A DNA stretch of 5,695 nucleotides from Xanthobacteraceae bacterium. GTDB taxonomy: Bacteria; Pseudomonadota; Alphaproteobacteria; Rhizobiales; Xanthobacteraceae. The stretch spans positions 1 to 5,695 of the forward strand of contig JASHVC010000123.1 of assembly GCA_030039655.1 (NCBI GenBank). The letters are read 5' to 3'. This document shows positions 1 through 5,563 of this stretch, one piece after another. The position numbers and the translations under genes are program-made. Below the pieces are notes generated by a model that saw only the letters and a list, made by a program, of their open reading frames with translations, was not told the DNA's origin and searched no databases. Every line of letters begins with the position of its first letter. Within the stretch, counting starts at the first letter, position 1.

Positions 1-114
1 GCCAATGGCACGGTTCTGCCGCTGGCCGAGACGACGGCGATGACCGGGCTCTTCGGACTTATTGTGGGTGTCACGCCCTTTTATCTCGCTAGGCGCCGTA
101 CGCGTCTTGCCTAA
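1..114 (+). CDS. 3' end of an integral membrane protein gene (partial)
   Basis: The first reading frame is open from the window edge to a TAA at 112-114 and encodes 37 residues. About 19 of them, from TAMTGLFG to PFYLA, form a hydrophobic span. A short basic tail (RRRTRLA) follows, as expected for a last transmembrane helix with a cytoplasmic C-terminus. The preceding GTVLPLA resembles the loop before the final helix of some major facilitator drug exporters (Bcr/CflA type), but 37 residues are too few to name a family. The stop codon shares three bases with the stop of the convergent cyclase gene, so the two genes meet with no spacer or terminator. The 5' part lies outside the window. Confidence 0.6.
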   Translation, partial: ANGTVLPLAETTAMTGLFGLIVGVTPFYLARRRTRLA

Positions 115-890
115 TCGAACAGCGCCACCGGCCGTATCCAGCCGGCGGAGCCGTTTTTCAGCTTCGACGGAAAGCACGCTACGGTGAAGCCATCGCCGGG
201 AAGCTGTTCGAGATTGCACAGCTTTTCCATGTGGCAGTATGGGATGTCGCGGCCGGCCCGGTGGCCTTCCCAGATGATCGACGGATCGCGGGTCTTGAGC
301 CAGCGCTCGCGCATGTAGACGAACGGCACGTCCCAGCCCCAGGCATCGATGCCGGTGACGCGCACGCCGCGCGATGTCAGATAGAGCGTCGCCTCGCGCC
401 CCATGCCGCAGCCGACGGTCAGATACTCGTCGGTGCCGATGCGTTCGCTGGCGCGGGTGTTGATCAGAACGATGTCGAGCGGCTTCAGCTCATGGCCGAT
501 GCGCTTCAGCTCGGCTTCGACCTCCGCGGCGGTGACCACGTGGCCATCCGGCATTTTGCGGAAATCGAGCTTCACGCCGGGTCGGAAGAACCAATCGAGA
601 GGGACCTGATCGATCGTCATCATCGACTTGCCGTCGGCCGACTTGGACACGAAATGAATCGGCGCATCCATGTGCGTGCCGTTGTGGGTGAACACCTGGA
701 CGAACTCGATTGCCCAGCCCTCGCCGTCCGGCAGGTCTTCGCGGCGCAGACCGGGAAAAAGCTCGCACATCTGCGCCGCCGTGTCGGTGTTGGTGAAGTA
801 TTCGATCTTTGGCCGCATGAAGGGCGGGTCGTAGACCGTCTCGTTCTCCAGCGGCGACGACAGATCCAGCATTCGACTGGGCAGCTTCAT
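111..890 (-). CDS. Cyclase-family (kynurenine formamidase-like) metal-dependent hydrolase
   Basis: This 259-residue protein belongs to the cyclase family (PF04199), which includes bacterial kynurenine formamidase KynB and other metal-dependent amide, ester or lactone hydrolases. The family signature HxGTHxDxPxHF appears at residues 69-80 as HNGTHMDAPIHF, giving likely metal ligands H69, H73 and D75 plus H79. A distal H210 and E222, twelve residues apart, fit the second half of the metal site. No signal peptide or membrane span is seen, so it is probably cytoplasmic. The start is well supported: GGAGG lies four bases before the ATG at 890. At 259 residues it is longer than KynB (about 210), and the N-terminal segment with FMRPKIEYFTNTD suits the broader cyclase family rather than true KynB. 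The substrate cannot be read from sequence. Its divergent neighbour is an ACMSD-type amidohydrolase, which hints at an aromatic or tryptophan-type catabolic context. Confidence 0.9.
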   Translation of the reverse strand: MKLPSRMLDLSSPLENETVYDPPFMRPKIEYFTNTDTAAQMCELFPGLRREDLPDGEGWAIEFVQVFTHNGTHMDAPIHFVSKSADGKSMMTIDQVPLDWFFRPGVKLDFRKMPDGHVVTAAEVEAELKRIGHELKPLDIVLINTRASERIGTDEYLTVGCGMGREATLYLTSRGVRVTGIDAWGWDVPFVYMRERWLKTRDPSIIWEGHRAGRDIPYCHMEKLCNLEQLPGDGFTVACFPSKLKNGSAGWIRPVALFD

Positions 891-929
891 GTTTCCTCCG
901 GGCGGAATTGCGAAAAGGATTTGGCCGCG

Positions 930-935
930 ATATTA
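930..935 (-). promoter_or_regulatory. Possible -10 element (TAATAT) for the cyclase gene
   Basis: The minus strand reads TAATAT here, an AT-rich island in a GC-rich 86-bp divergent spacer. It would place a transcription start about 33 bases before the cyclase ATG. The hexamer 17 bases upstream (TGGCGA) is a poor -35 match. No clear promoter for the amidohydrolase and no obvious operator palindrome were found in the spacer. Confidence 0.3.
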
Positions 936-976
936 GCGCGCCCAAGAACGCGTCGCCATTTAGGTGAGGGAGCCTC

Positions 977-2041
977 ATGCCTGAGCAATGGAATAAGTAC
1001 GAGCCGACAGCCGCGCGCCGTCACGGCAAGCCTGGGCGCGAGGTAAGACCCAAGAGCGTCACCATCGACATTCATGCGCATGTGGCCGTGCTCGAGGCGG
1101 CGAAATTCGTCGAGCCACATCTCGATTGGGCGACCATCCCGCTCGCGCATTTCGCAACGCCGGAGACCAAGGCGCTGACGGCGAAACAGGAGGCCGACAT
1201 TCGCGGGCGTGCTGGCGTCGACCGCAGGCTTGCCGATCTCGACGCCATGGGTATCGACGTTCAGATCATCGCGCCGCCGCCGCCGCAGTGTTACTACACG
1301 GTGCCGCTCGATATCGCCGTGAAGGCGGCGCGGATCGTCAACGACGGCATCGCGGCGTTCTGCGCGCAAAAAGCCGATCGCCTGAAACCTCTCGGCTCCG
1401 TGCCCATGCTCGACGGCAGCGAGGCAGCAAAGGAGCTTGAGCGTTGCGTCAAGAAGCTCGGCTTTACCGGCGTTGAGGTCCTGACCAACGTCGCCGGTAA
1501 GGAGCTGTCCGATCCCGCCTTCGCGCCATTCTGGAAGAAGGCTGAAGAACTCGGCGCCCTGGTGATGATTCACCCTAACGGTTTCACCGAGGCGTCGCGC
1601 TTGTCACGTTTCTATTTCAACAACGTCATCGGCAATCCGCTGGAGACCACGATCGCGTTGCATTACTTGATTTTCGACGGCGTACTGGAGCGGCACCCGA
1701 ACCTAAAAATCTTAGCTGTGCATGGCGGCGGCTATCTGGGCGCTTATCCGGGCCGCATCGACCACGCCTGGGGCGCCCGCTCCGATAGCCACGGCAGCTT
1801 ACCGAAGCCGCCGACCAGCTACCTCAAGCGCGTCTTCGTCGATACGGTCGTGTTCACGACCTACCAGCTCGCTGAACTGGTGCGCGTCTTCGGCGCGGAC
1901 CACGTGGTCATGGGTACCGACTATCCTTACGACATGGCTGAGTATGATCCGGTCGGCCACATCGCGGAGGTGGAAGGCTTCGACACCTCGACGATCGCGG
2001 CGCTTGCGGGCGGTAATGCAAAGAGACTGCTCGGGCTTTGA
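977..2041 (+). CDS. ACMSD-type amidohydrolase (amidohydrolase 2 family)
   Basis: This 354-residue protein is a member of the amidohydrolase 2 family (PF04909), TIM-barrel metal enzymes that include aminocarboxymuconate-semialdehyde decarboxylase (ACMSD) and related aromatic-acid decarboxylases or hydrolases. The metal site is complete and in order: H33-x-H35 in DIHAH, H199 in MIHP, H249 in HGGG, and D315 in GTDYPYD. The spacings between these residues (164, 50 and 66) closely match those I recall for ACMSD (166, 51 and 66). The first 26 residues are hydrophilic and precede the usual family start. The ATG at 977 is still preferred because GAGGGAG precedes it by four bases. It is divergent from the cyclase gene, and its stop lies 39 bases from the stop of the convergent gene at 2081. 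Likely cytoplasmic. Assignment to ACMSD itself is not justified, since many 2-pyrone or dihydroxybenzoate-type enzymes share these motifs. Confidence 0.9.
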   Translation: MPEQWNKYEPTAARRHGKPGREVRPKSVTIDIHAHVAVLEAAKFVEPHLDWATIPLAHFATPETKALTAKQEADIRGRAGVDRRLADLDAMGIDVQIIAPPPPQCYYTVPLDIAVKAARIVNDGIAAFCAQKADRLKPLGSVPMLDGSEAAKELERCVKKLGFTGVEVLTNVAGKELSDPAFAPFWKKAEELGALVMIHPNGFTEASRLSRFYFNNVIGNPLETTIALHYLIFDGVLERHPNLKILAVHGGGYLGAYPGRIDHAWGARSDSHGSLPKPPTSYLKRVFVDTVVFTTYQLAELVRVFGADHVVMGTDYPYDMAEYDPVGHIAEVEGFDTSTIAALAGGNAKRLLGL

Positions 2042-2071
2042 TCTACCGCGGGGTCGAGCCGAAATCCCAGC

Positions 2072-2090
2072 GAAGTGAACTCACCACTTC
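2072..2090. repeat. Small inverted repeat at a convergent gene junction
   Basis: GAAGTG (2072-2077) and CACTTC (2085-2090) form a 6-bp stem with a 7-base loop across the stop codon of the minus-strand gene, just past the end of the amidohydrolase. It could weakly end transcription from both sides, but no T-run follows on either strand, so a terminator call is not supported. Confidence 0.3.
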
Positions 2091-2809
2091 AGCTGCGCGA
2101 TTTCCCGTTTGGTGAGTTGTCGCTTGGCGATTGCGTAGACGCCCTCGCGGCCGTAGAGGTCGTGCGGCATCAGGTCGGAAAATCCAGATTGGATGACAAC
2201 GTCTAGGCCGCTTTTTTTGATCTGGTACCTGTCGAGATCGGTCGGCGTAAGTATCACTTCCCACCAGCCGTGCTTGCCGAAGCGATGAATTTGCACCGTT
2301 GGCGACACTTCGCGCATGCGCTGCGCGCGTACCAAGACTTTCGCCCCCTGATACTGCCGTCGCGTCTGGTAGTATTTGTTCCGGCGCAAGAGGCCCGAGC
2401 GGGGGTCGACATAAAGTCGGAGGTGGCTCCCTTTCAGCGGCTGCGGCGAGGTGAGGAAGGCGTCGGCGATCCACACAACGCCGTCCTTGACGAAGGCTTT
2501 GATTGCAACGAAATCGCCCACGTGATCGCGCACGTGTTGCTGAACCGTCGAGTCCGGCTTCAGCTTCGCCGAAATTTCCGACCAGACCTTGTCCCACGGT
2601 CGGTTGACTTGACGTTCCAGATAGCGGCGCAGGGGTGAAAGATTTTCGCTGAGCGACTTGTCCGTCATGCGCAGGCTGGCGAGAAACCCGAGGCGTTCGG
2701 GATCGTGGCGCGTGGCGGCGGCATCCCGGCGCCGGAGCTTGCGCGAAAAGCGCGCCCGGCTGGCGTGCCGGGGGCGTTCGATAATGACCTCAAACATGTC
2801 GTCGCGCAT
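2081..2809 (-). CDS. Conserved hypothetical basic protein, 242 aa
   Basis: I do not recognise a named domain. The protein opens with MRDDMFEVIIERPR, followed by a very basic stretch (residues 12-30). Residues 53-76, from LSENLSPLRRYL through RPWDKVW, resemble a core I recall from uncharacterised proteins in alphaproteobacteria, planctomycetes and acidobacteria. LRLYVDPRSGLLRR (130-143) and the C-terminal RQLTKREIAQLKW also fit that type. There is no signal peptide or membrane span, so it is probably soluble, and its high charge would allow nucleic-acid contact, though nothing proves this. The ATG at 2809 is chosen because AAGG lies about eight bases upstream, while the next ATG (M5) lacks a ribosome site. 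It lies 148 bases downstream of the NepR-like gene on the same strand, without a visible terminator between, so co-transcription is possible. Residues 37-50 (PERLGFLASLRMTD) look like a translated extragenic palindrome. Confidence 0.75.
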   Translation of the reverse strand: MRDDMFEVIIERPRHASRARFSRKLRRRDAAATRHDPERLGFLASLRMTDKSLSENLSPLRRYLERQVNRPWDKVWSEISAKLKPDSTVQQHVRDHVGDFVAIKAFVKDGVVWIADAFLTSPQPLKGSHLRLYVDPRSGLLRRNKYYQTRRQYQGAKVLVRAQRMREVSPTVQIHRFGKHGWWEVILTPTDLDRYQIKKSGLDVVIQSGFSDLMPHDLYGREGVYAIAKRQLTKREIAQLKW

Positions 2810-2957
2810 GGCGGAGCCTTATTTGCGCCATGCTTCGAAGCGCCCTGCGCCTCGCATGGCCGTCGAGGCTATGTAGGATTACTTGCGGGCGGCGAAAGCC
2901 TCGTCGAACAAAATAGTGCTGAACGGAGATGAAGCGGGTCGCGTTTTTTGCCAGCGC
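2810..2957. other. 148-bp spacer between the NepR-like and hypothetical genes
   Basis: No convincing gene, promoter or terminator is visible. On the minus strand a frame reads out to FDEAFAARK and a TAA at 2880-2882, but it has no ATG or ribosome site and is treated as chance. The lack of a T-rich hairpin leaves readthrough from the NepR-like gene into the 242-aa gene possible. Confidence 0.4.
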
Positions 2958-3188
2958 TTATTTGGGCGGCTCTTTGGACGCCGGAGGCGTTCGGGGGGTG
3001 CGCGTTTCCGGGCCGGACTTTTCTTTGGTGAGTTCGTCGAAACGTTGATAGAGCGCCGAAATCTTGTCCGGGAGCTCCTGTTCCACCAACGATTTGTAGT
3101 ATCTGTTCAGCTCGTCGCCAATCGCCCGTGGCACGGTCCGACCAACGGGAACGGCTTTGGCGGGTGGTTTGTCCTTGCGGTCGTTCAT
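2958..3188 (-). CDS. nepR: NepR-like anti-sigma factor of the general stress response
   Basis: This 76-residue protein fits NepR, which binds and inhibits the ECF sigma factor EcfG until phosphorylated PhyR takes it away. Residues 23-51 (IGDELNRYYK to QRFDE) align without gaps to the NepR two-helix core as I recall it: I23, G24, L27, Y31, V35, then the P40-D41 break between helices, L46 and F50. The first 20 residues and the last 20 (PRTPPASKEPPK) are proline-rich, charged and probably disordered, as in known NepR proteins of about 60-80 residues. The start at 3188 is fixed by GGGGAGG just before the ATG. An EcfG-type promoter at 3213-3237 implies expression as part of the stress regulon, a usual feedback. 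Unusually, no ecfG or phyR gene is adjacent, so it may be a secondary or orphan copy. The second helix (KISALYQRF) departs from the common DRFLDLL, so a divergent paralogue with altered binding is possible. Confidence 0.72.
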   Translation of the reverse strand: MNDRKDKPPAKAVPVGRTVPRAIGDELNRYYKSLVEQELPDKISALYQRFDELTKEKSGPETRTPRTPPASKEPPK

Positions 3189-3212
3189 CTTCCTCCCCGG
3201 GAGCCGCGGTAG

Positions 3213-3237
3213 AACGCGGTGCGTGCCGAGTTGTTCC
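3213..3237 (-). promoter_or_regulatory. EcfG-type general stress promoter of the NepR-like gene
   Basis: On the minus strand GGAAC (3237-3233) is followed after exactly 16 bases by CGTT (3216-3213), a perfect match to the EcfG consensus GGAAC-N16/17-CGTT. Transcription would start near 3206, about 18 bases before the ATG and just upstream of the ribosome site. I checked the other GGAAC and GTTCC occurrences I could find in the window, and none has a correctly spaced CGTT or AACG partner. Confidence 0.75.
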
Positions 3238-3319
3238 GGCACGCTAACGGCTTTTAGCCTCGGAAAATCCCATTGGGTACCCAAACATCGAGGTCGCATC
3301 GATCTTATCCGCGCTATTT

Positions 3320-3339
3320 GGAAATTCTCCGAATTTTCC
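3320..3339. repeat. AT-rich interrupted palindrome (GGAAATT / AATTTTCC)
   Basis: GGAAATT and AATTTTCC flank a 5-base centre (CTCCG). One extra T in the right arm breaks perfect symmetry. The size suits a dimeric regulator site or a small hairpin in the leader of the DUF1499 gene. No T-run supports termination. Confidence 0.35.
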
Positions 3340-3392
3340 CGAACGAACCTTAACAGCGTTGCCACAATCTTCGCTCTGGGGCACGAGGAGGC

Positions 3393-3416
3393 CCAGGCCC
3401 GCCATTGCCGGCCTGG
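3393..3416. repeat. GC-rich inverted repeat (CCAGGCC / GGCCTGG)
   Basis: Two perfect 7-bp arms flank a 10-base centre between the AT-rich palindrome and the DUF1499 start. It could fold as an RNA hairpin if transcribed, or serve as a protein site. It has no T-tract and is not a terminator by sequence. Confidence 0.35.
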
Positions 3417-3521
3417 AGGGAAGCCGGTAAACCAGATGGGCCCTCGGAAATTGGCGACTGCGCCACAGGACCGCCAAGCGGGACGGCCAAAACTGCGAAA
3501 CCAGGATGGATTTAGTCGACC

Positions 3522-4421
3522 ATGGTACGGCGGCGCATACTTGATGAGCCGGTCTCGCGACTTGCCATTTGGTCGCGCCGCGTCGCGTTTTTCTCGCTCG
3601 TGGCCACATTTATCGGCGTCATTATCGTGCGTTCGGGCGCGCTCGACGTCGTTCCAGCTGTCTCCACCCTTGCGGGTGCTTTGGCGCTGGCGGTTGTCGC
3701 TATTCTGCTTGCCCTTGGGGCCGGCATCATGATCTGGAAGGACGGCCTCGGCGGATTCCGCCAGGCGGCCTCGGCAGTTCTCATCGGGCTCGCGCTCATC
3801 GCCTATCCGGCCTATCTCGGCGTGCGCGCCTATCAGCTGCCGGCGATTTACGACGTCACCACCGATCCGATCGACCCGCCGCAATTCGATGCGGTCGCGC
3901 GGTTGCGCCCGCGCGACGCCAATCCGGTCACTTATCAGGGCCTCTACGCGGCCCAGCTGCAGCACGTGGCCTACTCGGACGTCGAAGCGGAACAAACAAC
4001 GGCGACGGCGCAGGAGGCCTTCGACGCCGCCATGAAGGTCATCACTAAGCGCCGCTGGCGCGTGGTTAATGCTCGTCCGCCGGCGCAGGGCTTGCCGCCG
4101 ACCCGCGTCTCCAATCCGCGCGGGCCGCAGGACTTCTCCGCACGCGATGGCCTCATTGAGGCGGTGGCGCGTTCATTGATCCTCGGCTTCCGCGAGGATG
4201 TCATCGTGCGCGTACGCGCCACCAATGACGGCACGCGCATCGACGCGCGCTCTGCCTCGCGGTACGGCCGCAACGATCTCGGCAGCAATGCAACCCGCGT
4301 GCGCAACCTGATTTCCGACATTGACGATGTTTTGTCGGCGCCGCAGAAAAAAGAAAAAGAGGAAGAGAAGCCGCCGCCTAGTCAGCCGCCGGAGCGCAGT
4401 GGCCGATCCGCCAAGCGATAG
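3522..4421 (+). CDS. DUF1499 family membrane-anchored protein
   Basis: This 299-residue protein has an N-terminal membrane part and a soluble DUF1499 domain (PF07386) of unknown function. Three hydrophobic helices lie at about residues 21-38, 45-70 and 82-102. The DUF1499 domain follows from about 112 (VTTDPIDPPQF) to 271. Its hallmark near the end, SRYGRNDLGSNATRVRNL (246-263), matches the family pattern in which arginine, DLG and asparagine are conserved. The opening MVRRRILDEPVSRLAIWSRR is as I recall it for Hyphomicrobiales homologues. It is the only reasonable in-frame ATG, although the ribosome site is weak (GGATGG about 12 bases upstream). The C-terminus from 275 is a low-complexity tail of lysine, glutamate and proline. 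Its last 40 bases overlap the end of the convergent MBL-fold gene. No enzymatic role can be assigned. Confidence 0.88.
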   Translation: MVRRRILDEPVSRLAIWSRRVAFFSLVATFIGVIIVRSGALDVVPAVSTLAGALALAVVAILLALGAGIMIWKDGLGGFRQAASAVLIGLALIAYPAYLGVRAYQLPAIYDVTTDPIDPPQFDAVARLRPRDANPVTYQGLYAAQLQHVAYSDVEAEQTTATAQEAFDAAMKVITKRRWRVVNARPPAQGLPPTRVSNPRGPQDFSARDGLIEAVARSLILGFREDVIVRVRATNDGTRIDARSASRYGRNDLGSNATRVRNLISDIDDVLSAPQKKEKEEEKPPPSQPPERSGRSAKR

Positions 4422-5317
4422 GTGCCTTCGATCGAAGGGGGCCCGTCGGTCCTGACGATGCCGCGGGCAACGAGATCCTCCAGATGCGCCAGCGTCGAAA
4501 GCGCGGCGGCGCCCACGAGACGCGGATCGAGGCCGATATAGACGGCCTTCACGATGGTCGGGATATCGGCCGCGCCTTTACCGAGCCGATGCAGGATCGA
4601 AGTTTCGCGCCCTTGCCGGTGTTTGATCAAAAACTGTACATAGCGCTGCGCATCACTAACCGGAGCGCCGTGGCCGGGCATATATAACGGCTCGCTGCGG
4701 CGCGCGAGTTTGTGCAGCGAGGCCATGTAGTCGGTCATGGCGCCGTCGGGCGGGGCCACGATCGTGGTTGACCAGGCCATGACGTGGTCGCCGGCGAACA
4801 GCAGATCGGCTTCCTTGAACGCGTACGCCATGTGGTTTGCGGTGTGGCCCGGCGTCGTCACCGCCTCCATGGTCCAGCCGTCGCCGGTGACCACGTCGCC
4901 GTCGGCGAGATTCACGTCGGGCGCGAAATCCATGTCGGCGGAGGCATCGAGGCGGCGCGTCTCGCCGATGTGCAGCGGCCGCGCCAGCCGGTGTGCGCCC
5001 TCGGCGAACACCTTTGCGCCCGTCGCCGCCTTCACCTTCGGCACGGCGGGCGAATGATCGCGGTGCGTATGGGTGACGAAAATGTGGGTGACGGTCTCGC
5101 CGCGGACCGCGTCAAGCAACGCGTCGATATGAGCATCGTCATCGGGGCCGGGATCGAGGATCGCGACCTTGCCGCTGCCGATGATGTAACTGACCGTGCC
5201 CTTGTAGGTGAACGGACCCGGATTATTGGCGACCAGCGCGCGCACGCTCGGCGCCACCTGTTTGGCCTGGCCGGGCACCAGATCGAAACTCTTGTCGAAC
5301 GGAACGTCGTCGCTCAT
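4382..5317 (-). CDS. MBL-fold metallo-hydrolase (LACTB2-like, with C-terminal winged-helix domain)
   Basis: This 311-residue metallo-beta-lactamase-fold hydrolase has a complete binuclear metal site: H83-x-H85-x-D87-H88 in THTHRDH, H158 in TPGHT, D177 in AGDH and H216 in PGHG. After the catalytic domain (about 20-220), residues 230-303 form the helical, winged-helix-like extension of LACTB2-type proteins, including IVKAVYIGLDPRL and HLEDLVARGIV. Family members act as glyoxalase II-like hydrolases or nucleases, so the substrate is open. No signal peptide is present, so it should be cytoplasmic. The start is set at 5317 (MSDDVPFDKS), where homology begins. The frame stays open upstream to an ATG at 5545, but the added residues are low-complexity and the reading would cross a terminator hairpin. 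No Shine-Dalgarno sequence precedes 5317, so the start is inferred from the family. The 3' end overlaps DUF1499 by 40 bp on the opposite strand. Confidence 0.88.
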   Translation of the reverse strand: MSDDVPFDKSFDLVPGQAKQVAPSVRALVANNPGPFTYKGTVSYIIGSGKVAILDPGPDDDAHIDALLDAVRGETVTHIFVTHTHRDHSPAVPKVKAATGAKVFAEGAHRLARPLHIGETRRLDASADMDFAPDVNLADGDVVTGDGWTMEAVTTPGHTANHMAYAFKEADLLFAGDHVMAWSTTIVAPPDGAMTDYMASLHKLARRSEPLYMPGHGAPVSDAQRYVQFLIKHRQGRETSILHRLGKGAADIPTIVKAVYIGLDPRLVGAAALSTLAHLEDLVARGIVRTDGPPSIEGTYRLADRPLRSGG

Positions 5318-5454
5318 GCGCAAGCAAATTGCACATTTCGCTTTGGCCGCCAACGCGCGCGGCTTCTTGGCACCGATGCGTTTTGCGCGGCTTTTGCGCG
5401 CCCGTTGTAAGCTAAGCGGGGCGGCGCGCAGCAATATGCAGTGTAGGGGGTGCC
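5318..5454. other. Upstream region of the MBL-fold gene
   Basis: This 137-bp spacer lies between the terminator of the candidate small RNA and the MBL start. It must contain the MBL promoter if the terminator works. Only a weak candidate is visible on the minus strand (TTGCTG, 17 bases, CTTACA). No ribosome site precedes the start codon. The region is rich in GCGC and otherwise unremarkable. Confidence 0.35.
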
Positions 5455-5455
5455 T

Positions 5456-5537
5456 AAAATAATAATGGAGCCCCGGTGCCGGGATCTCCGGGGCTCCAGC
5501 AATCTCATTCAGCACAGTGAGTGAGACCGAGATCGCA
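5456..5537 (-). ncRNA. Candidate sigma-54-dependent small RNA, about 82 nt
   Basis: On the minus strand a -24/-12 promoter predicts a start near 5537, and an intrinsic terminator ends near 5456. In between is a compact structured RNA. The first stem-loop pairs TCTCACTCA (5526-5518) with TGAATGAGA (5511-5503): nine positions, one C-A mismatch, and a six-base loop CTGTGC. About four bases later the 11-bp terminator hairpin begins. There is no credible coding frame: the ATG at 5545 is upstream of the predicted start. This architecture of promoter, 5' hairpin and terminator is typical of trans-acting bacterial sRNAs. I do not recognise it as a named family. Its target is unknown, and the single-stranded parts (the first ten bases and the two loops) are the likely contact sites. 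The alternative is an attenuated leader for the MBL gene downstream. Confidence 0.55.
5466..5498 (-). terminator. Intrinsic terminator (11-bp stem plus T-rich tail)
   Basis: TGGAGCCCCGG and CCGGGGCTCCA form a perfect 11-bp GC-rich stem around an 11-base loop (5477-5487). On the minus strand it is followed directly by TTATTATTTT (5465-5456), eight T in ten. On the plus strand the following bases are not T-rich, so the signal is directional and would stop transcription coming from the right, before the MBL gene. Confidence 0.8.
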
Positions 5538-5547
5538 GTAATCATTA

Positions 5548-5563
5548 TGCAAGGGGCGGGCCA
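5548..5563 (-). promoter_or_regulatory. Sigma-54 (RpoN) -24/-12 promoter
   Basis: The minus strand reads TGGCCCGCCCCTTGCA, matching the consensus TGGCACG-N4-TTGCW at all fixed positions but one. The key GG (5562-5561) and GC (5550-5549) are exactly 12 bases apart, as RpoN requires. The start would be near 5537. No clear NtrC- or NifA-type enhancer site was found in the 132 bases available upstream, so the activator is unknown. Confidence 0.6.

Larger units (their letters stand above)
3189..3521. other. 333-bp divergent spacer between the NepR-like and DUF1499 genes
   Basis: This stretch holds the EcfG-type promoter for the minus-strand gene and two inverted repeats (3320-3339 and 3393-3416). 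It has no supported coding gene. It is less GC-rich around 3310-3370 than the genes on either side, which suits regulatory DNA. No clear -35/-10 pair was found for the DUF1499 gene. Open frames crossing it on the minus strand are chance extensions opposite DUF1499. Confidence 0.5.

Noticed and set aside
231..1046. 271-aa plus-strand open frame opposite the cyclase gene
   Set aside because: It is antisense to a protein with clear family motifs, crosses the divergent promoter region, and has the arginine/alanine/histidine-rich composition of a GC-rich shadow frame.
887..1573. 228-aa minus-strand open frame opposite the amidohydrolase
   Set aside because: It runs antisense to the metal-site-bearing amidohydrolase and shows no recognisable motif.
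2880..2957. Small minus-strand peptide ending FDEAFAARK
   Set aside because: It has no ATG or ribosome site and would overlap the NepR-like gene. Only a ten-residue reading from a TTG is possible.
3189..3995. N-terminal extension of the NepR-like frame to a 345-aa protein
   Set aside because: The added part is antisense to DUF1499 and covers the EcfG-type promoter. The strong ribosome site at 3192-3198 and family length place the start at 3188.
3301..5325. Further EcfG-type promoters (GGAAC at 5301, GTTCC at 3651 and others)
   Set aside because: None has CGTT or AACG at a spacing of 16-17 bases, and several lie inside genes.
4784..5410. 208-aa plus-strand open frame opposite the MBL-fold gene
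   Set aside because: It is a shadow of the MBL gene, rich in valine, glycine, arginine and histidine, with no ribosome site or family motif.
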